A stretch of DNA of 64,000 nucleotides, from contig BPIL01000014.1 in the NCBI GenBank assembly GCA_026004095.1, positions 1 to 64,000 of the forward strand, given 5' to 3'. Positions within the stretch are counted from its first letter, which is position 1; every line of letters starts with the position of its first letter. Positions 8,534-17,889 of the stretch are shown here, in pieces. The stretch comes from Meiothermus sp. GTDB lineage: Bacteria > Deinococcota > Deinococci > Deinococcales > Thermaceae. The position numbers and the translations under genes are program-made. The notes under the pieces were generated by a model. The model ran no database searches. It was not told the DNA's origin and saw only the letters and a list, made by a program, of their open reading frames with translations.

Positions 8534-10159
8534 ATGGGCTTGAAAGCATCGAGCCCATCCACCCCCCTGTGCCGTAAGACCGGGCTGCTCCCCCTGCTTT
8601 GCGCCCTGGCCCTGGGCTGGAGCGGCCTGGCCTGGGCCAGCCCCGTCCCGTGCACCGAGCAGCCCTACACCCTCGAGACCCCCGAGGGGCTGGCCGGTGG
8701 GGGGAACCTCGAGTTCGACGGCGATCTGGCGATCTTTAGCGATGGCGCCTGTCTGCAAACCCAGGGGCTATCCCTGCGAGCGCCGGAACTGCGCTACGAC
8801 CAGCAGAGCGGCGAACTGACCGCCCAGCAAATCGAGGTGGAAACCCCCCGCTACCGCTTCTGGGCCGAGGCGGGCCAGGTCAAGGGCCGGGTGCTGCAGG
8901 CCCGCGGCATCCGGATCACCACCTGCCGGTGCGGCGACGACCTGCGGCTCATGTCGGAGCACCTCCGTTTCGATACCCAGAGCGGCGAGGTGATCCTGGA
9001 AGAAAGCCGGCTCGAGGTCTACCAACTGGGCCTGGCCCGGTTCGAGGCCATGCGCTTGAACGCCAACCGCACCCTGGAGGAAAACCTGGGGTTACAGGCC
9101 GATGCCCTGCTCTTTCCCCTGCGGCTGGACTTCGACCAGGGCCTCAACCTGGGCCTGAGCGGCTTCCCCTTGCTCGAGCCGGGGGTCTTTAGCGGCCAAT
9201 TCAGCAGCCGGCTGACCTTGCTGGCGCTGCGCCTGGGCAGCCCCGACCCCATCCTGCGCCTGGGGCTTTCGGGGCAGGCCGCAGGCAGGCGGGGCTGGCT
9301 CGAGCTCGACCTCAAACCCAGCGGCCCGGCCAGCCGGGGCGAGGTGGTGGATGGCCCGATGTTTTTCGTCCACAACAGCGAAGAAGGGCGCTTTGCTTTT
9401 GGCCTGAAGCGGGCTTTTCAGCTCGAGCGCTTCACCCTAACCCCCTTCGGCTGGATCGCGCAGGACTGGCCCGACGGCACCCCGGCCTCCCAGGTGCAGG
9501 GGCTGGCCGCCGGGGGCGAGCTGCGCTACAACCTCGAGGTGCAGGAAGGGCCCTGGCGTTTGCGCCTCGAGCCCTTTGGGGTGCTGGGCTTCTACGATCG
9601 GCCCCAGCAGTACCTGGCCTACGGGGGGTACGCCGAGGGCCGCTACGAGGGGGCGTTCGCCCTGAAGCTGGGCTACACCTGGATCATCGAGCCCACCCCC
9701 GGGCGCTTCTGGCTCGAGCGCCGGGGGGCCGCCCAGACGCTCTCGGGCAGCCTTTCCTATCAGAACATCCGGCTCGAGGCCACCCACAATTTTCTGCTGG
9801 ATCAGACCCAGGCCAGCCTGCGCCTCGGCTACCCCCAGAGCTACGGCGAGCTCTGGGCCCAACTCAATACCTGCTGGAACTGCGTGGGCAAAACCCTGAG
9901 CAACGGGCGCGACGACTGGGAGCGCCGCGAGCTGGTGCTGGGTTTTACCCCGGTGCCCCTGAGCTGCACCCACGACCTCAGCCTGGCGCCTTCCCTCGGG
10001 TATGATTTCCTGCGGCAGGGCGTGAGCCGCTGGGGTCTGGAGCTGCGCTATGCCGACTGTTGTTTTATCTGGCGGTTGGGGTATCAGGAGGTTCGCATTG
10101 CTCAACACCCCGATGAGATCCCCAACGGCAAACTAACCTTCGGACTGGAAATTCGATGA
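8534..10159 (+). CDS. LptD/OstA-like outer membrane assembly protein
   Basis: An outer-membrane export protein of LptD type is suggested by an N-terminal signal peptide (LLPLLCALALGWSGLAWA), an LptA-like strand-rich region (about residues 40-150) and a long C-terminal region of alternating amphipathic strands rich in Tyr, Trp and Arg, as in beta-barrels. The frame is open back to a GTG at 8465, but the ATG at 8534 puts the signal peptide in place and is preferred (541 aa), although no strong ribosome-binding site is visible. It is shorter than proteobacterial LptD. The stop overlaps the start of the LptF/G-like gene by ATGA. Confidence 0.7.
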   Translation: MGLKASSPSTPLCRKTGLLPLLCALALGWSGLAWASPVPCTEQPYTLETPEGLAGGGNLEFDGDLAIFSDGACLQTQGLSLRAPELRYDQQSGELTAQQIEVETPRYRFWAEAGQVKGRVLQARGIRITTCRCGDDLRLMSEHLRFDTQSGEVILEESRLEVYQLGLARFEAMRLNANRTLEENLGLQADALLFPLRLDFDQGLNLGLSGFPLLEPGVFSGQFSSRLTLLALRLGSPDPILRLGLSGQAAGRRGWLELDLKPSGPASRGEVVDGPMFFVHNSEEGRFAFGLKRAFQLERFTLTPFGWIAQDWPDGTPASQVQGLAAGGELRYNLEVQEGPWRLRLEPFGVLGFYDRPQQYLAYGGYAEGRYEGAFALKLGYTWIIEPTPGRFWLERRGAAQTLSGSLSYQNIRLEATHNFLLDQTQASLRLGYPQSYGELWAQLNTCWNCVGKTLSNGRDDWERRELVLGFTPVPLSCTHDLSLAPSLGYDFLRQGVSRWGLELRYADCCFIWRLGYQEVRIAQHPDEIPNGKLTFGLEIR

Positions 10160-11289
10160 CCCGTCTAGATCGCTACATCTTACGTGAAGCCTGGCCGGTT
10201 TTTCTGTTTGGCCTGGCGCTTTATGTGGGCTTTGGACTTATCAGCAACCTCCTGCCCAGGGCCCAGTGGATGGGCACCGCCGAGCTCAGCAGCGTCCTTA
10301 AGTGGCTGGCCTTGCAGGTGCCCTACGCCACCGTGCAGGCCATGCCCATCGCCGGGCTCCTGGCGGTGATGCTGGCTTTTGGCCGGCTGGCGCGGGAAAA
10401 CGAGCTACTGGTGATGCAGGCCGGGGGCATCTCGCTGCTGCGCACGGCCCGGCCCTTTTTGCTGGGAGGCCTGCTCCTGAGCGGCTTCTCGCTGGCCCTC
10501 TCGGAATGGGTGGTGCCCTGGGCCAACCGGGCCACGGCCCTGGTCTACTGGAACGAACTCATCCCCGAGCGCACCCCCCAGTTCAACCTGGTGGGGCGCG
10601 AGCTTACGGTGGGCGAGTACATCCTGCGCTACGAGGGCTTCGACCCGGCCAAGGACGAGTTTCAGCGGGTGCGCCTCGAGCGCTGGCAGGATCAGACCAT
10701 GACCGTGATCCTGGCCCAGACCGCCCGCCTGCAGGGCCGGCGCATCGTGCTCAGGGATTACCGGGTCTTCACCCTGGATTTCGCCCAGCTTCCCCTGCCC
10801 GAGTTCACCTCGCTGGAGCAGGCCGAGGCCGGCTTGCAACAGATCTTCCGGGCCCAGAACATCGGCCAGCCGGGGGCCGAGCTCACCGTGCGGCTCTCCC
10901 GCAGCCGCGAAGACCTGGAGGTTCAGTACGCCGGGGGCGGGTTCGAGGTGCCGGTGCCCCTCTCAGAGTGGTGGCGTAAGCTGCAAGACCCCCGCACCCC
11001 ACCCCGCGAGCTGCGCGAGGCCAAGGCCCAGTGGCACGCCGCCATTGCCCTGGCCCTGGCCAACCTGATGGTGCTGGTGCTGGCCCTGCCGGTGGCGGTG
11101 CGCCGGGCCACCAGCCCCGGTACGGCGCTGGGCCTGGCGCTGGTGCTCACCATCGCCTACTACGTGGCCTTCAGCGCCGGTAAGGTGATGGCCCTATCCG
11201 GCCCCCTACCGCCGGAGCTGGCCGCCTGGGGGGCCAACCTGCTGGGGGTGGTCGTGGGCTACGGGCTGGGCAAGGGCATCTACCGGTAA
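10156..11289 (+). CDS. LptF/LptG (YjgP/YjgQ) family permease
   Basis: Inner-membrane permease of the Lpt export system. The 377-residue protein has the family topology: transmembrane helices in the first ~120 residues (starting at RYILREAWPVFLFGLALY), a periplasmic beta-jellyroll in the middle (roughly 140-280) and C-terminal helices after 290 (ALALANLMVLVLALPVAV). Only one such permease is present here and no LptB ATPase gene is adjacent. It is translationally coupled to the LptD-like gene. Confidence 0.85.
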   Translation: MTRLDRYILREAWPVFLFGLALYVGFGLISNLLPRAQWMGTAELSSVLKWLALQVPYATVQAMPIAGLLAVMLAFGRLARENELLVMQAGGISLLRTARPFLLGGLLLSGFSLALSEWVVPWANRATALVYWNELIPERTPQFNLVGRELTVGEYILRYEGFDPAKDEFQRVRLERWQDQTMTVILAQTARLQGRRIVLRDYRVFTLDFAQLPLPEFTSLEQAEAGLQQIFRAQNIGQPGAELTVRLSRSREDLEVQYAGGGFEVPVPLSEWWRKLQDPRTPPRELREAKAQWHAAIALALANLMVLVLALPVAVRRATSPGTALGLALVLTIAYYVAFSAGKVMALSGPLPPELAAWGANLLGVVVGYGLGKGIYR

Positions 11290-11345
11290 CCCGCTGCCCA
11301 TCAAGGCAATAAACCATGTACTAAGCTATGGAGCAGGTGTGTTGA

Positions 11346-12452
11346 ATGGTACCTATACTTGATCTCAAGCGCGAGTATCTGGAATTGAAAAGCGAGATTG
11401 ACGCCGCCCTGGCCCGCGTGCTGGCCTCGGGAACCTTCGTGGGGGGGGGTGAGGTCGCCGCCCTGGAGGAGGAGCTGGCCGCCTACCTGCAAGTGCCCTA
11501 CGTGGTCTCCTGCGGCTCCGGCACCGACGCCCTCGTAATCGCCCTGCGGGCCATGGGCCTGGGGCCGGGGGATGAGGTGATCACCACGCCCTTTACCTTT
11601 ATCGCCACCCTCGAGGCCATCCAGCACGTGGGGGCCCGCCCCGTGCTGGTGGACATTGACCCCCGCAACTTTAACCTCAATCCGGCCCTGCTCGAGGCCG
11701 CCCTTACCCCGCGCACCCGGGCCATCCTGCCGGTTCATCTATACGGCCAGGTGGCCCCCATGCGCGAGATACTGGAGTTCGCGCAAAAACACGGCCTGCA
11801 GGTGCTGGAGGATGCAGCCCAGGCCATCGGGGCCCGCTACTGCGCCCCGGGCCAGCCGCCCGTCCAGGCCGGCACCCTGGGCGATGCGGGGGCGTTCAGC
11901 CTTTACCCCACCAAAAACCTGGGGGCCTATGGCGACGGCGGCTTTATCGCCACCCATCACCCGCACATCGCCGAGGAGGCCCGCCTGCTGGCGGTGCACG
12001 GCTCCAAGGAGCGCTACCACCATGTGCGCCCGGCGGGCTACACCTCGAGGCTCGACAGCCTACAGGCCGCCATTCTGCGGGTTAAGCTCCCTCATCTGGA
12101 AACCTGGAACGCCCGCCGCCGCCAGATCGCCCAGATCTACAACGAGCACCTCAAAAACCACCTCCAGACCCCCTGTGAGATGCCCTATGCGCTGCACGTC
12201 TACCACCAGTACACGGTGCGCCACCCCGAACGCGACCGGCTGGCCGCCCACCTGAAGCAGCAGGGCATCGGCAGCAGCGTGCACTACCCACTGCCGGCCC
12301 ATCTTCAGCCGGCCTACCGCGACCTGGCTCCAAAAGGCTCCCTTCCAGCCGCCGAGGCCGCCGCCCGCGAGGTGCTCTGCCTGCCCATGCACCCCTTTCT
12401 GGAAGAGGCCCAGCTCGAGGCGGTCATCCGAGCCGTACAAAGTTACGCCTAG
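11346..12452 (+). CDS. DegT/DnrJ/EryC1/StrS family PLP-dependent sugar aminotransferase
   Basis: A 368-residue aminotransferase that usually converts a nucleotide-linked keto sugar to an amino sugar for surface polysaccharide synthesis. It has the family's substrate region ([14 protein letters not shown]), the EDAAQAIGA motif and the Lys-containing motif [13 protein letters not shown] around residue 190, where PLP binds. It starts with ATG after a GGAG-containing leader. It follows the Lpt-like cluster but is separated from it by 56 nt, so a link to envelope glycan synthesis is only suggestive. Confidence 0.88.
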   Translation: MVPILDLKREYLELKSEIDAALARVLASGTFVGGGEVAALEEELAAYLQVPYVVSCGSGTDALVIALRAMGLGPGDEVITTPFTFIATLEAIQHVGARPVLVDIDPRNFNLNPALLEAALTPRTRAILPVHLYGQVAPMREILEFAQKHGLQVLEDAAQAIGARYCAPGQPPVQAGTLGDAGAFSLYPTKNLGAYGDGGFIATHHPHIAEEARLLAVHGSKERYHHVRPAGYTSRLDSLQAAILRVKLPHLETWNARRRQIAQIYNEHLKNHLQTPCEMPYALHVYHQYTVRHPERDRLAAHLKQQGIGSSVHYPLPAHLQPAYRDLAPKGSLPAAEAAAREVLCLPMHPFLEEAQLEAVIRAVQSYA

Positions 12453-12483
12453 GCAGGGCACATTCTCCGCTCCTAGCCCCATT

Positions 12484-12489
12484 TATACT
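12484..12489 (+). promoter_or_regulatory. -10 element of the M3 peptidase gene (TATACT, 7 nt before ATG)
   Basis: TATACT ends 7 nt before the ATG at 12497 with no Shine-Dalgarno sequence between, a textbook leaderless arrangement. Confidence 0.6.
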
Positions 12490-12496
12490 GGGCGCT

Positions 12497-14524
12497 ATGT
12501 CGGAGAACCCTTTGCTGGAAGTGCGCTACGATATCCCTTTTAGCCAGATCCGCCCCGAGCACATCGAACCGGCCATCCAGACCCTCCTGGCCCAGGCCGA
12601 GGCCGAGCTCGAGGCCATCCTGCGGGTAGAGGGCCCCCGCACCTTCGAGAACACCCTGCTCCCCCTGGATCGGCTGGGCGAGGGGCTGGGCTACGCTTTT
12701 GCGCTGGTGGCGCACCTCGAGAGCGTGGTTTCTACGCCCGAGCTGCGCGCGGCCTACAAAGCCATCATTCCCCCCATCACCGCCTTCTACACCAAGCTCC
12801 AGATTTCCGCCGAGCTGTACCAGGCCCTCAAAGACTTCGCCGCCACCCCCGAGGCCAGCCAGCTCAGCCCCGACTGGGCCCGCTTCCTCAAGCTGCGCCT
12901 GGACGAGTTCCGCCGCCAGGGGGCCGACCTGCCCCCCGAGAAGAAAGCCCGCCTCGAGGCCCTCAATACCCGGCTTTCGGAGATCACCGCCCAGTTCGAG
13001 CAGAACCTCACCGACTCCACCGCCGCCTGGGAGCTGTACCTGGACGAAAGCCAGGTGGCAGGCCTGCCCCCCAGCGCCCTCGAGGCCGCCCGCCAGAGCG
13101 CCCGCGCCAAGGGCCGCGAGGGCTACCGCTTCACCCTGCAGCAGCCCAGCTACCTGGCCCTGCAAACCTACCTGGACGACCCCGAGATCCGCAAGCAGGT
13201 CTACCTGGCCTACCACCGCCGGGCGACCGAGCCAGGCCGCGACAACCGGCCCTTGATCGATGAAATTCTGGCCCTGCGCCGCGAAAAGGCCGAACTGCTG
13301 GGCTACGCCAACTTTGCCGACTACGTGCTGGAGAACCGCATGGCCGGCAAGGCCGAGACCGCCCTGCGCTTCGAACAAGACCTCAAGGCCGCCTACGAGC
13401 CCCACTTCAAAAAAGAGCTGGCCGCCCTCGAGGCCTTCCGCCGCGAGCTCGAGGGCCCCCAGGCCCCCCCGCTGGAGCCCTGGGACATCGCCTACTACGC
13501 CGAGAAGCAGCGCAAGGCCCTCTACGACTTCGACGAGGAAGAGCTGCGGCCCTACTTCCCCCTGCCGCAGGTGCTCGAGGGGCTCTTCGAGATCGCACGG
13601 CGGGTCTTCGGCCTCGAGGTGCGGGAAGTAACGGGCGTGGACACCTGGCACCCCGAGGTCAAAACCTACGAGATCTACCGGGAAGGCCGGCGCATCTGCC
13701 GCTTCTTCACCGACTGGCACCCCCGCGAGAACAAGCGCGGCGGGGCCTGGATGAACACCCTCATCCGCGGCGTGCGCAAAGGCAACACCACCGAGCCCCA
13801 CCTGGGCCTGATGTGCGGCAACCTTACCCCACCGGTAGGCGACCGGCCCGCTTTGCTCACCCACCGCGAGGTCGAGACCATCTTTCACGAGTTTGGGCAC
13901 CTGTTGCACCTGGCGCTCTCGAGCGTGGAAGCCCGCAGCCTGGTGGGCACCCAGGTGGCCCGCGACTTTGTCGAGCTGCCCAGCCAGATTATGGAAAACT
14001 GGTGCTGGGAACGCGAAGCCCTGAACCTGTTCGCCTGCCACTATCAGACCGGCGAGCCCATCCCCGACGAGCTTTTTGAGAAGATGCTGCGGGCCAAAAA
14101 CTACTGGGCTGCCAACCTGGGCATGCGCCAACTGGCCTTCGGCACGGTGGATCTGGCCCTGCATGTTCACTACACCCCCAGCGACGGCGATGTGGTCGCC
14201 TACGCCCGGCAGGTCATGCAGCCCTTCATGCCGGCCCCTCTACCCCAGGACTATGCCTTTGTGGCCGGGTTTGCCCACCTGTTCGGGCACCCGGTGGGCT
14301 ATGCGGCAGGCTACTACTCCTACAAATGGTCGGAGGTGCTCGACGCCGACGCTTTCTCGCGCTTCAAGGCCGAGGGCATCTTCAACCGCCAGACCGGTGA
14401 AGACTTCATCACCCACATCTTGAGCAAAGGCAACTCCGCTGACCCCGCCGAGCTCTTCCGGCGCTTCCTGGGGCGCGACCCCGACCCCAGGGCCTTGCTA
14501 GCGCGCTCAGGGCTTCTGGACTGA
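12497..14524 (+). CDS. M3 family oligopeptidase (oligopeptidase A-like)
   Basis: Cytoplasmic zinc metallopeptidase that degrades short peptides. The 675-residue length and domain layout match the PrlC/Dcp branch of family M3. The zinc motif HEFGH is near residue 464 (in [17 protein letters not shown]), with the downstream Glu-containing helix and a C-terminal [12 protein letters not shown] motif characteristic of M3. It stands alone. A repeat copy begins right at its stop codon. Confidence 0.92.
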   Translation: MSENPLLEVRYDIPFSQIRPEHIEPAIQTLLAQAEAELEAILRVEGPRTFENTLLPLDRLGEGLGYAFALVAHLESVVSTPELRAAYKAIIPPITAFYTKLQISAELYQALKDFAATPEASQLSPDWARFLKLRLDEFRRQGADLPPEKKARLEALNTRLSEITAQFEQNLTDSTAAWELYLDESQVAGLPPSALEAARQSARAKGREGYRFTLQQPSYLALQTYLDDPEIRKQVYLAYHRRATEPGRDNRPLIDEILALRREKAELLGYANFADYVLENRMAGKAETALRFEQDLKAAYEPHFKKELAALEAFRRELEGPQAPPLEPWDIAYYAEKQRKALYDFDEEELRPYFPLPQVLEGLFEIARRVFGLEVREVTGVDTWHPEVKTYEIYREGRRICRFFTDWHPRENKRGGAWMNTLIRGVRKGNTTEPHLGLMCGNLTPPVGDRPALLTHREVETIFHEFGHLLHLALSSVEARSLVGTQVARDFVELPSQIMENWCWEREALNLFACHYQTGEPIPDELFEKMLRAKNYWAANLGMRQLAFGTVDLALHVHYTPSDGDVVAYARQVMQPFMPAPLPQDYAFVAGFAHLFGHPVGYAAGYYSYKWSEVLDADAFSRFKAEGIFNRQTGEDFITHILSKGNSADPAELFRRFLGRDPDPRALLARSGLLD

Positions 14525-14645
14525 TAGCGCTTCCGCTCGAATCCTCCACCGCCATGTGCGGCCAGAGGCGAAGGGTTCAGGCCGATCGAAAGGGGTAGAA
14601 AAGCATTCTGGTAGCATCGTTCAGACTTGTCGAAGTGAACGATAC
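14524..14645 (+). repeat. dispersed hairpin repeat, degenerate copy 1
   Basis: This segment shares blocks with the copies at 29.1 and 43.9 kb: an AATCCTYCACCG block, a GCCGAYCGAA-GGGTAGAAAAGCATT block and a GTCRAAGTGAACGATAC block. The stems are eroded (for example GGTAGCATCGTT against GGTAGTATCGTT). It has the same orientation as the 43.9 kb copy. Confidence 0.7.
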
Positions 14646-14648
14646 CGC

Positions 14649-14870
14649 CTAAGGTGCAACATCCCCCCACAAAACCCGCAGGGTGGTGCCATAGCGGCTG
14701 TTATCCTGCGGGTCGAGTTCTTCCACCGCTTTTACATAACCACCGCGCATCACCACCCGGATGCGCAGGTGGGGCCGTTTCCAGTCGTATACCTCGCGCC
14801 CCCAGTCCCAGTCGTCGTACTGGCTGAAAGGCCCGATGCGCTCCATGATGGCTTTCAGGGACAGATTCAT
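14649..14870 (-). CDS. small hypothetical protein (73 aa)
   Basis: I do not recognise this protein. It is strongly charged and aromatic (DDWDWGREVYDWKRPH region) with no membrane segment. The start is supported by AAAGGATT a few bases upstream of the ATG. It lies between a degenerate repeat copy, which its 3' end abuts, and the IS630 element, both likely later arrivals, so it could be the remnant of a longer gene. Confidence 0.5.
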   Translation of the reverse strand: MNLSLKAIMERIGPFSQYDDWDWGREVYDWKRPHLRIRVVMRGGYVKAVEELDPQDNSRYGTTLRVLWGDVAP

Positions 14871-14894
14871 ATGAAATCCTTTTGATTCATTCCC

Positions 14895-15455
14895 CTAACA
14901 TCCCCCCGGCCACCAGTGAAATAGGGTGTAGCTCTGGATAAGCGCGGGCTGGGTTTGTAGGTAAGCGCACCGGGCTTCCACCTTGGCCCACAGCTCCTCT
15001 TCATCCTGCACCTGCCCATTGGCCACGACCGCGTCAATGAGCCCCCAGACTCGTTCTACCGGCTGCAACTCGGGCGAGTAGGGTGGCAGATAACACAGCC
15101 CCAGGCCCTTGGCTGGCTCCACCCGCCCCGAGGTGTGCCAGCCAGCCTGATCCAGCACCACCAGTACCAGCTTGCCCGCCCCCGCCCCCCGTAGCCGGGC
15201 AAAGGCCTCCAACACCAACTGGAACCCCTCCACCGAGACCGAGGGCAGCAGCCAGTACTCGCTTTCCCCCGTACCCGGTCTTATGAAGGCGTACACATAC
15301 AGCCAGCGATAGCGGGGCCGCTCCTGCGCTAGCGGCGTCCTCCCTCGCAAGGCCCATACCCGTCGGCGGATGGGCTTCAGCCCTATTCGGTGCTCATCAA
15401 AGCCCCACACCTCCAACTCCAGTTCAGGAAAGAGCAACCTGAACAGGAAAACCAT
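14895..15455 (-). CDS. IS630 transposase, C-terminal DDE part
   Basis: DDE-superfamily catalytic part of the transposase. The Asp in VLDQAGWHTS and the PPYSPELQPVERVW motif with its catalytic Glu are the second and third carboxylates of IS630; the first is probably in the GFDEHR segment. The frame continues upstream of the ATG at 15455 through KKLFL and lies in the -1 frame relative to the N-terminal ORF, so it is probably made by frameshifting rather than independent initiation. Confidence 0.8.
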   Translation of the reverse strand: MVFLFRLLFPELELEVWGFDEHRIGLKPIRRRVWALRGRTPLAQERPRYRWLYVYAFIRPGTGESEYWLLPSVSVEGFQLVLEAFARLRGAGAGKLVLVVLDQAGWHTSGRVEPAKGLGLCYLPPYSPELQPVERVWGLIDAVVANGQVQDEEELWAKVEARCAYLQTQPALIQSYTLFHWWPGGC

Positions 15456-15967
15456 CAGAAAGAGCTTTTTTTGAAAGCCTCCTGCCGCTTCGCATCCGCC
15501 TCCCGGTGGCGCGGCCGGGGGCGCAGCGGGGCCAGGCCCAGGCGACGCATCCAGTACCAGGCCCGCCGCCCATCCACCGGACGTCCCAGCCTTTCAGCCA
15601 GCCACTCCGCAGCGTTGCGAATGCTCCAAAGCCCGTCCCTGGGATGGGGCTGGAGGAGGGCCTGGCGGAAGCCCTCCTGGAGTTCGGGCGGTACGAGGGG
15701 GGCCCGGCCTTTGTTCTCGTGCCGCAGATTCTTCATGGGCAGGCCCTGATTGTAGCGGTGGATTACCTGACGCACCCAGCGATCGGTATAGCCCAGATTC
15801 CTGGCTACCTCGGGGATGCTCTGACCCCTGGCCAGCAGCCAGAGAGCGTGCCAGCGGGCGCGTTCGGTGTGGTCTTGGGACTCCCGGTAGAGGGCGTGGA
15901 GGTTATCCGGATGGTGTCGCAGTTGGAGTTCCAACCGGGGGCGGCGCTGATGTTGGGCCAGTTGCAT
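15455..15967 (-). CDS. IS630 transposase, N-terminal helix-turn-helix part
   Basis: 170-residue N-terminal part with a helix-turn-helix (IPEVARNLGYTDRWVRQVIHRYN) and a second winged-helix-like segment (WSIRNAAEWLAERLGRP) for DNA end recognition. The frame stops just after an A7-G run (minus strand, near 15466-15472). A -1 shift, or one added A in the transcript, joins it to the DDE part. That is a common expression mode for IS630 elements. Confidence 0.8.
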   Translation of the reverse strand: MQLAQHQRRPRLELQLRHHPDNLHALYRESQDHTERARWHALWLLARGQSIPEVARNLGYTDRWVRQVIHRYNQGLPMKNLRHENKGRAPLVPPELQEGFRQALLQPHPRDGLWSIRNAAEWLAERLGRPVDGRRAWYWMRRLGLAPLRPRPRHREADAKRQEAFKKSSF

Positions 15968-16093
15968 GGCTCCATTTTAGTGGAAAGAGTCTTGAAGATT
16001 TCTTATCACATAGTTCTCAGGACGGGAGAAAAACACGCGCAGGGTTTCTTCGGGGCAGGCCATACACCCCCCAGGCTCCATGGTAATAGGTTC

Positions 16094-17200
16094 TTAGGGG
16101 CGGCGCACGCCGGCCGTCTGGGGCGCGGGCCCCCCCGCATTAGCCAGACGAGCGAACTCCTTGGGATCCACAGCGCGTGACTGGCCCATCTCGTAGGTAA
16201 TCAGCTTGCGCTTGTACAGGTCGGCCAGGTAGGCATCCATGGTGATCATGCCGTACTGGCCTCCAGTCTGAATCACGCTGACCAGTTGATGGCTCTTGCC
16301 CTCGCGAATTAATGCCCGCACCGCTGGGGTAGCCACCATAAGCTCGTAGGCCAGCACCCGCCCACCGCCAAAAGCCTTGGGCAGAAGCTGCTGGGTGAGC
16401 ACCGCGACCAGGTTGTTGGAGAGCTGCACCCGTACCTGCTCCTGCTGAGACTCCGGGAAGACGTCGATAATGCGGTCGATGGTCTCGGGGGCGCTGTTGG
16501 TGTGCAGCGTGCCCATAACCAGGTGCCCGGTCTCGGCGGCGGTGATGGCGGCGGAGATGGTCTCATAATCGCGCATCTCCCCCACCAGAATCACATCGGG
16601 GGCCTGCCGCAGCACCGAGCGCAGGGCCTTCTCAAAGCTGTGGGTGTCCGAACCAATCTCGCGCTGGTTGATGATGGAGGATTTGTGACGGTGGAAGAAC
16701 TCGATGGGGTCTTCAATGGTCACGATGTGGCAGCGCTTACGCTCGTTGATGTAGTCGATCATGGAGGCCAGGGTGGTGGACTTACCCGAGCCGGTAGGCC
16801 CGGTAACCAGCACCAGCCCACGCGGGCTCATAGCGATATCGGCCACGGTTTTGGGCAGCCCCAGCTCCTCGAAGCTCTTGACGTTGGAGGGCACCACCCG
16901 CAGCACCCCACCCACACTACCGCGCTGCAAGAAGATGTTGACGCGGAAGCGGCCTTTGCCCGGAAGACTGAAGGAGAAGTCGAGCTCCTTTTCTTCCTCA
17001 AAAACCCGCTGCTGTTTCTCGTCCATCAGGGCATAGGTCAGGCGCCGGGTTTCCTGGGGGGTAAGGGGCTCGAACTCGGTGGGATGAAACTCACCGTCCA
17101 CCTTGACCATAGGGGGAAGGCCCACCGTGATAACCAGGTCCGAGGCGCTGCGATCCACGGCCAGATTGAGCAGGTCTACGATATCGGGTGCTTTGCTCAT
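16094..17200 (-). CDS. pilT: type IV pilus retraction ATPase PilT
   Basis: Hexameric ATPase that depolymerises type IV pili for twitching motility and DNA uptake. It has the PilT N-terminal PAS-like domain, a Walker A GPTGSGKSTTLA, an Asp box, Walker B and the AIRNLIRE-like element (here PAVRALIREGKSHQL). The second ATG (MSKAPD, ending at 17200) is preferred because GGAG sits 6 nt before it but directly touches the first ATG. A second paralog is encoded at 22974-24074. The IS630 element sits just past its 3' end. Confidence 0.93.
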   Translation of the reverse strand: MSKAPDIVDLLNLAVDRSASDLVITVGLPPMVKVDGEFHPTEFEPLTPQETRRLTYALMDEKQQRVFEEEKELDFSFSLPGKGRFRVNIFLQRGSVGGVLRVVPSNVKSFEELGLPKTVADIAMSPRGLVLVTGPTGSGKSTTLASMIDYINERKRCHIVTIEDPIEFFHRHKSSIINQREIGSDTHSFEKALRSVLRQAPDVILVGEMRDYETISAAITAAETGHLVMGTLHTNSAPETIDRIIDVFPESQQEQVRVQLSNNLVAVLTQQLLPKAFGGGRVLAYELMVATPAVRALIREGKSHQLVSVIQTGGQYGMITMDAYLADLYKRKLITYEMGQSRAVDPKEFARLANAGGPAPQTAGVRRP

Positions 17201-17305
17201 GGGCATCTCCAGTTGTCAATTCAGAATACGCCAACTCGAGAGCCGGCTATGTTTATATAGCCAACCTAGACCCAGCCATCTGCCGGTACTGCCAAACCAC
17301 CCCGG

Positions 17306-17845
17306 CTACCTTGCCCCCAGGTATTTGAAGTAGCGTTCCCGCGTAATCATGCCGTGCACCGTATCGCCATCGGCCACGAACACGACCGGATGCTGACGAA
17401 ATAGCGACCCCAGCTCACTCGCGGCGGTTTCACCGGAGACCACCGGGGCTTCATCCCAGGGAACCAATGAGTCGGCCATACCAATAACGCCCACTGGATG
17501 ACCGTCCTCGAGCAGCACCGCGATACTCCCCTCGAAGGACTGTAGCGCGCTAATTACCGGCACCGGTCTAGCCAGCTTACGGGCCGAAGTGGGTACAAAT
17601 ATACCCGCGGAAAGCAGGGTGGTGGTGGTCACCTTAACTGCTCTTTTGGCAATAAGGAGGCTAACGGTAAAAACCAGCAAGAAAGCCAGCCCCTCGAGGA
17701 CACCAAAAAAGTTGAAGCCCTCCCAGCCAAACTGCCCCCGTCCACCCAGGGCCCAGTGTATAAGCCCCGAGACCATCAGCCCTGCAATCAGGGCTGCAAG
17801 GTAAGCAATCAGGCCCGCTAAACGTAAGTCACGAACAGTTCGCAT
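17306..17845 (-). CDS. membrane protein with CBS-like cytoplasmic region
   Basis: A 179-residue protein with two predicted transmembrane helices (about residues 10-33 and 48-67) followed by about 100 residues resembling a CBS pair (GSIAVLLEDGHPVGVIGMADSL and PVVFVADGDTVHGMITRERYF). CBS domains usually sense adenine nucleotides or ions. GGAGG lies upstream of the ATG and a TAGACT box lies just before that. The specific function is unknown. Confidence 0.55.
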   Translation of the reverse strand: MRTVRDLRLAGLIAYLAALIAGLMVSGLIHWALGGRGQFGWEGFNFFGVLEGLAFLLVFTVSLLIAKRAVKVTTTTLLSAGIFVPTSARKLARPVPVISALQSFEGSIAVLLEDGHPVGVIGMADSLVPWDEAPVVSGETAASELGSLFRQHPVVFVADGDTVHGMITRERYFKYLGAR

Positions 17846-17889
17846 CCAGCCTCCAGTCTACATCCCCACCAAGGTAGCCGGAATCTACC

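Larger units (their letters stand above)
14880..16010 (-). mobile_element. IS630-family insertion sequence
   Basis: Two overlapping minus-strand frames together encode a complete IS630-type transposase (HTH part, then DDE part). I could not identify convincing terminal inverted repeats or the TA duplication by eye, so the outer limits are approximate. The element lies between a small ORF and the 3' end of pilT. Confidence 0.75.

Noticed and set aside
12473-14170. 565-codon open frame antisense to the M3 peptidase
   Set aside because: Low-complexity Gly/Ala/Leu/Gln product with no motif; the sense gene has the HEFGH motif and full family length.
14880-16010. exact inverted repeats of the IS630 element
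   Set aside because: Several partial matches (for example CCACCAGTGAAAT and CCACTAAAAT) were compared, but none is long enough to fix the ends.
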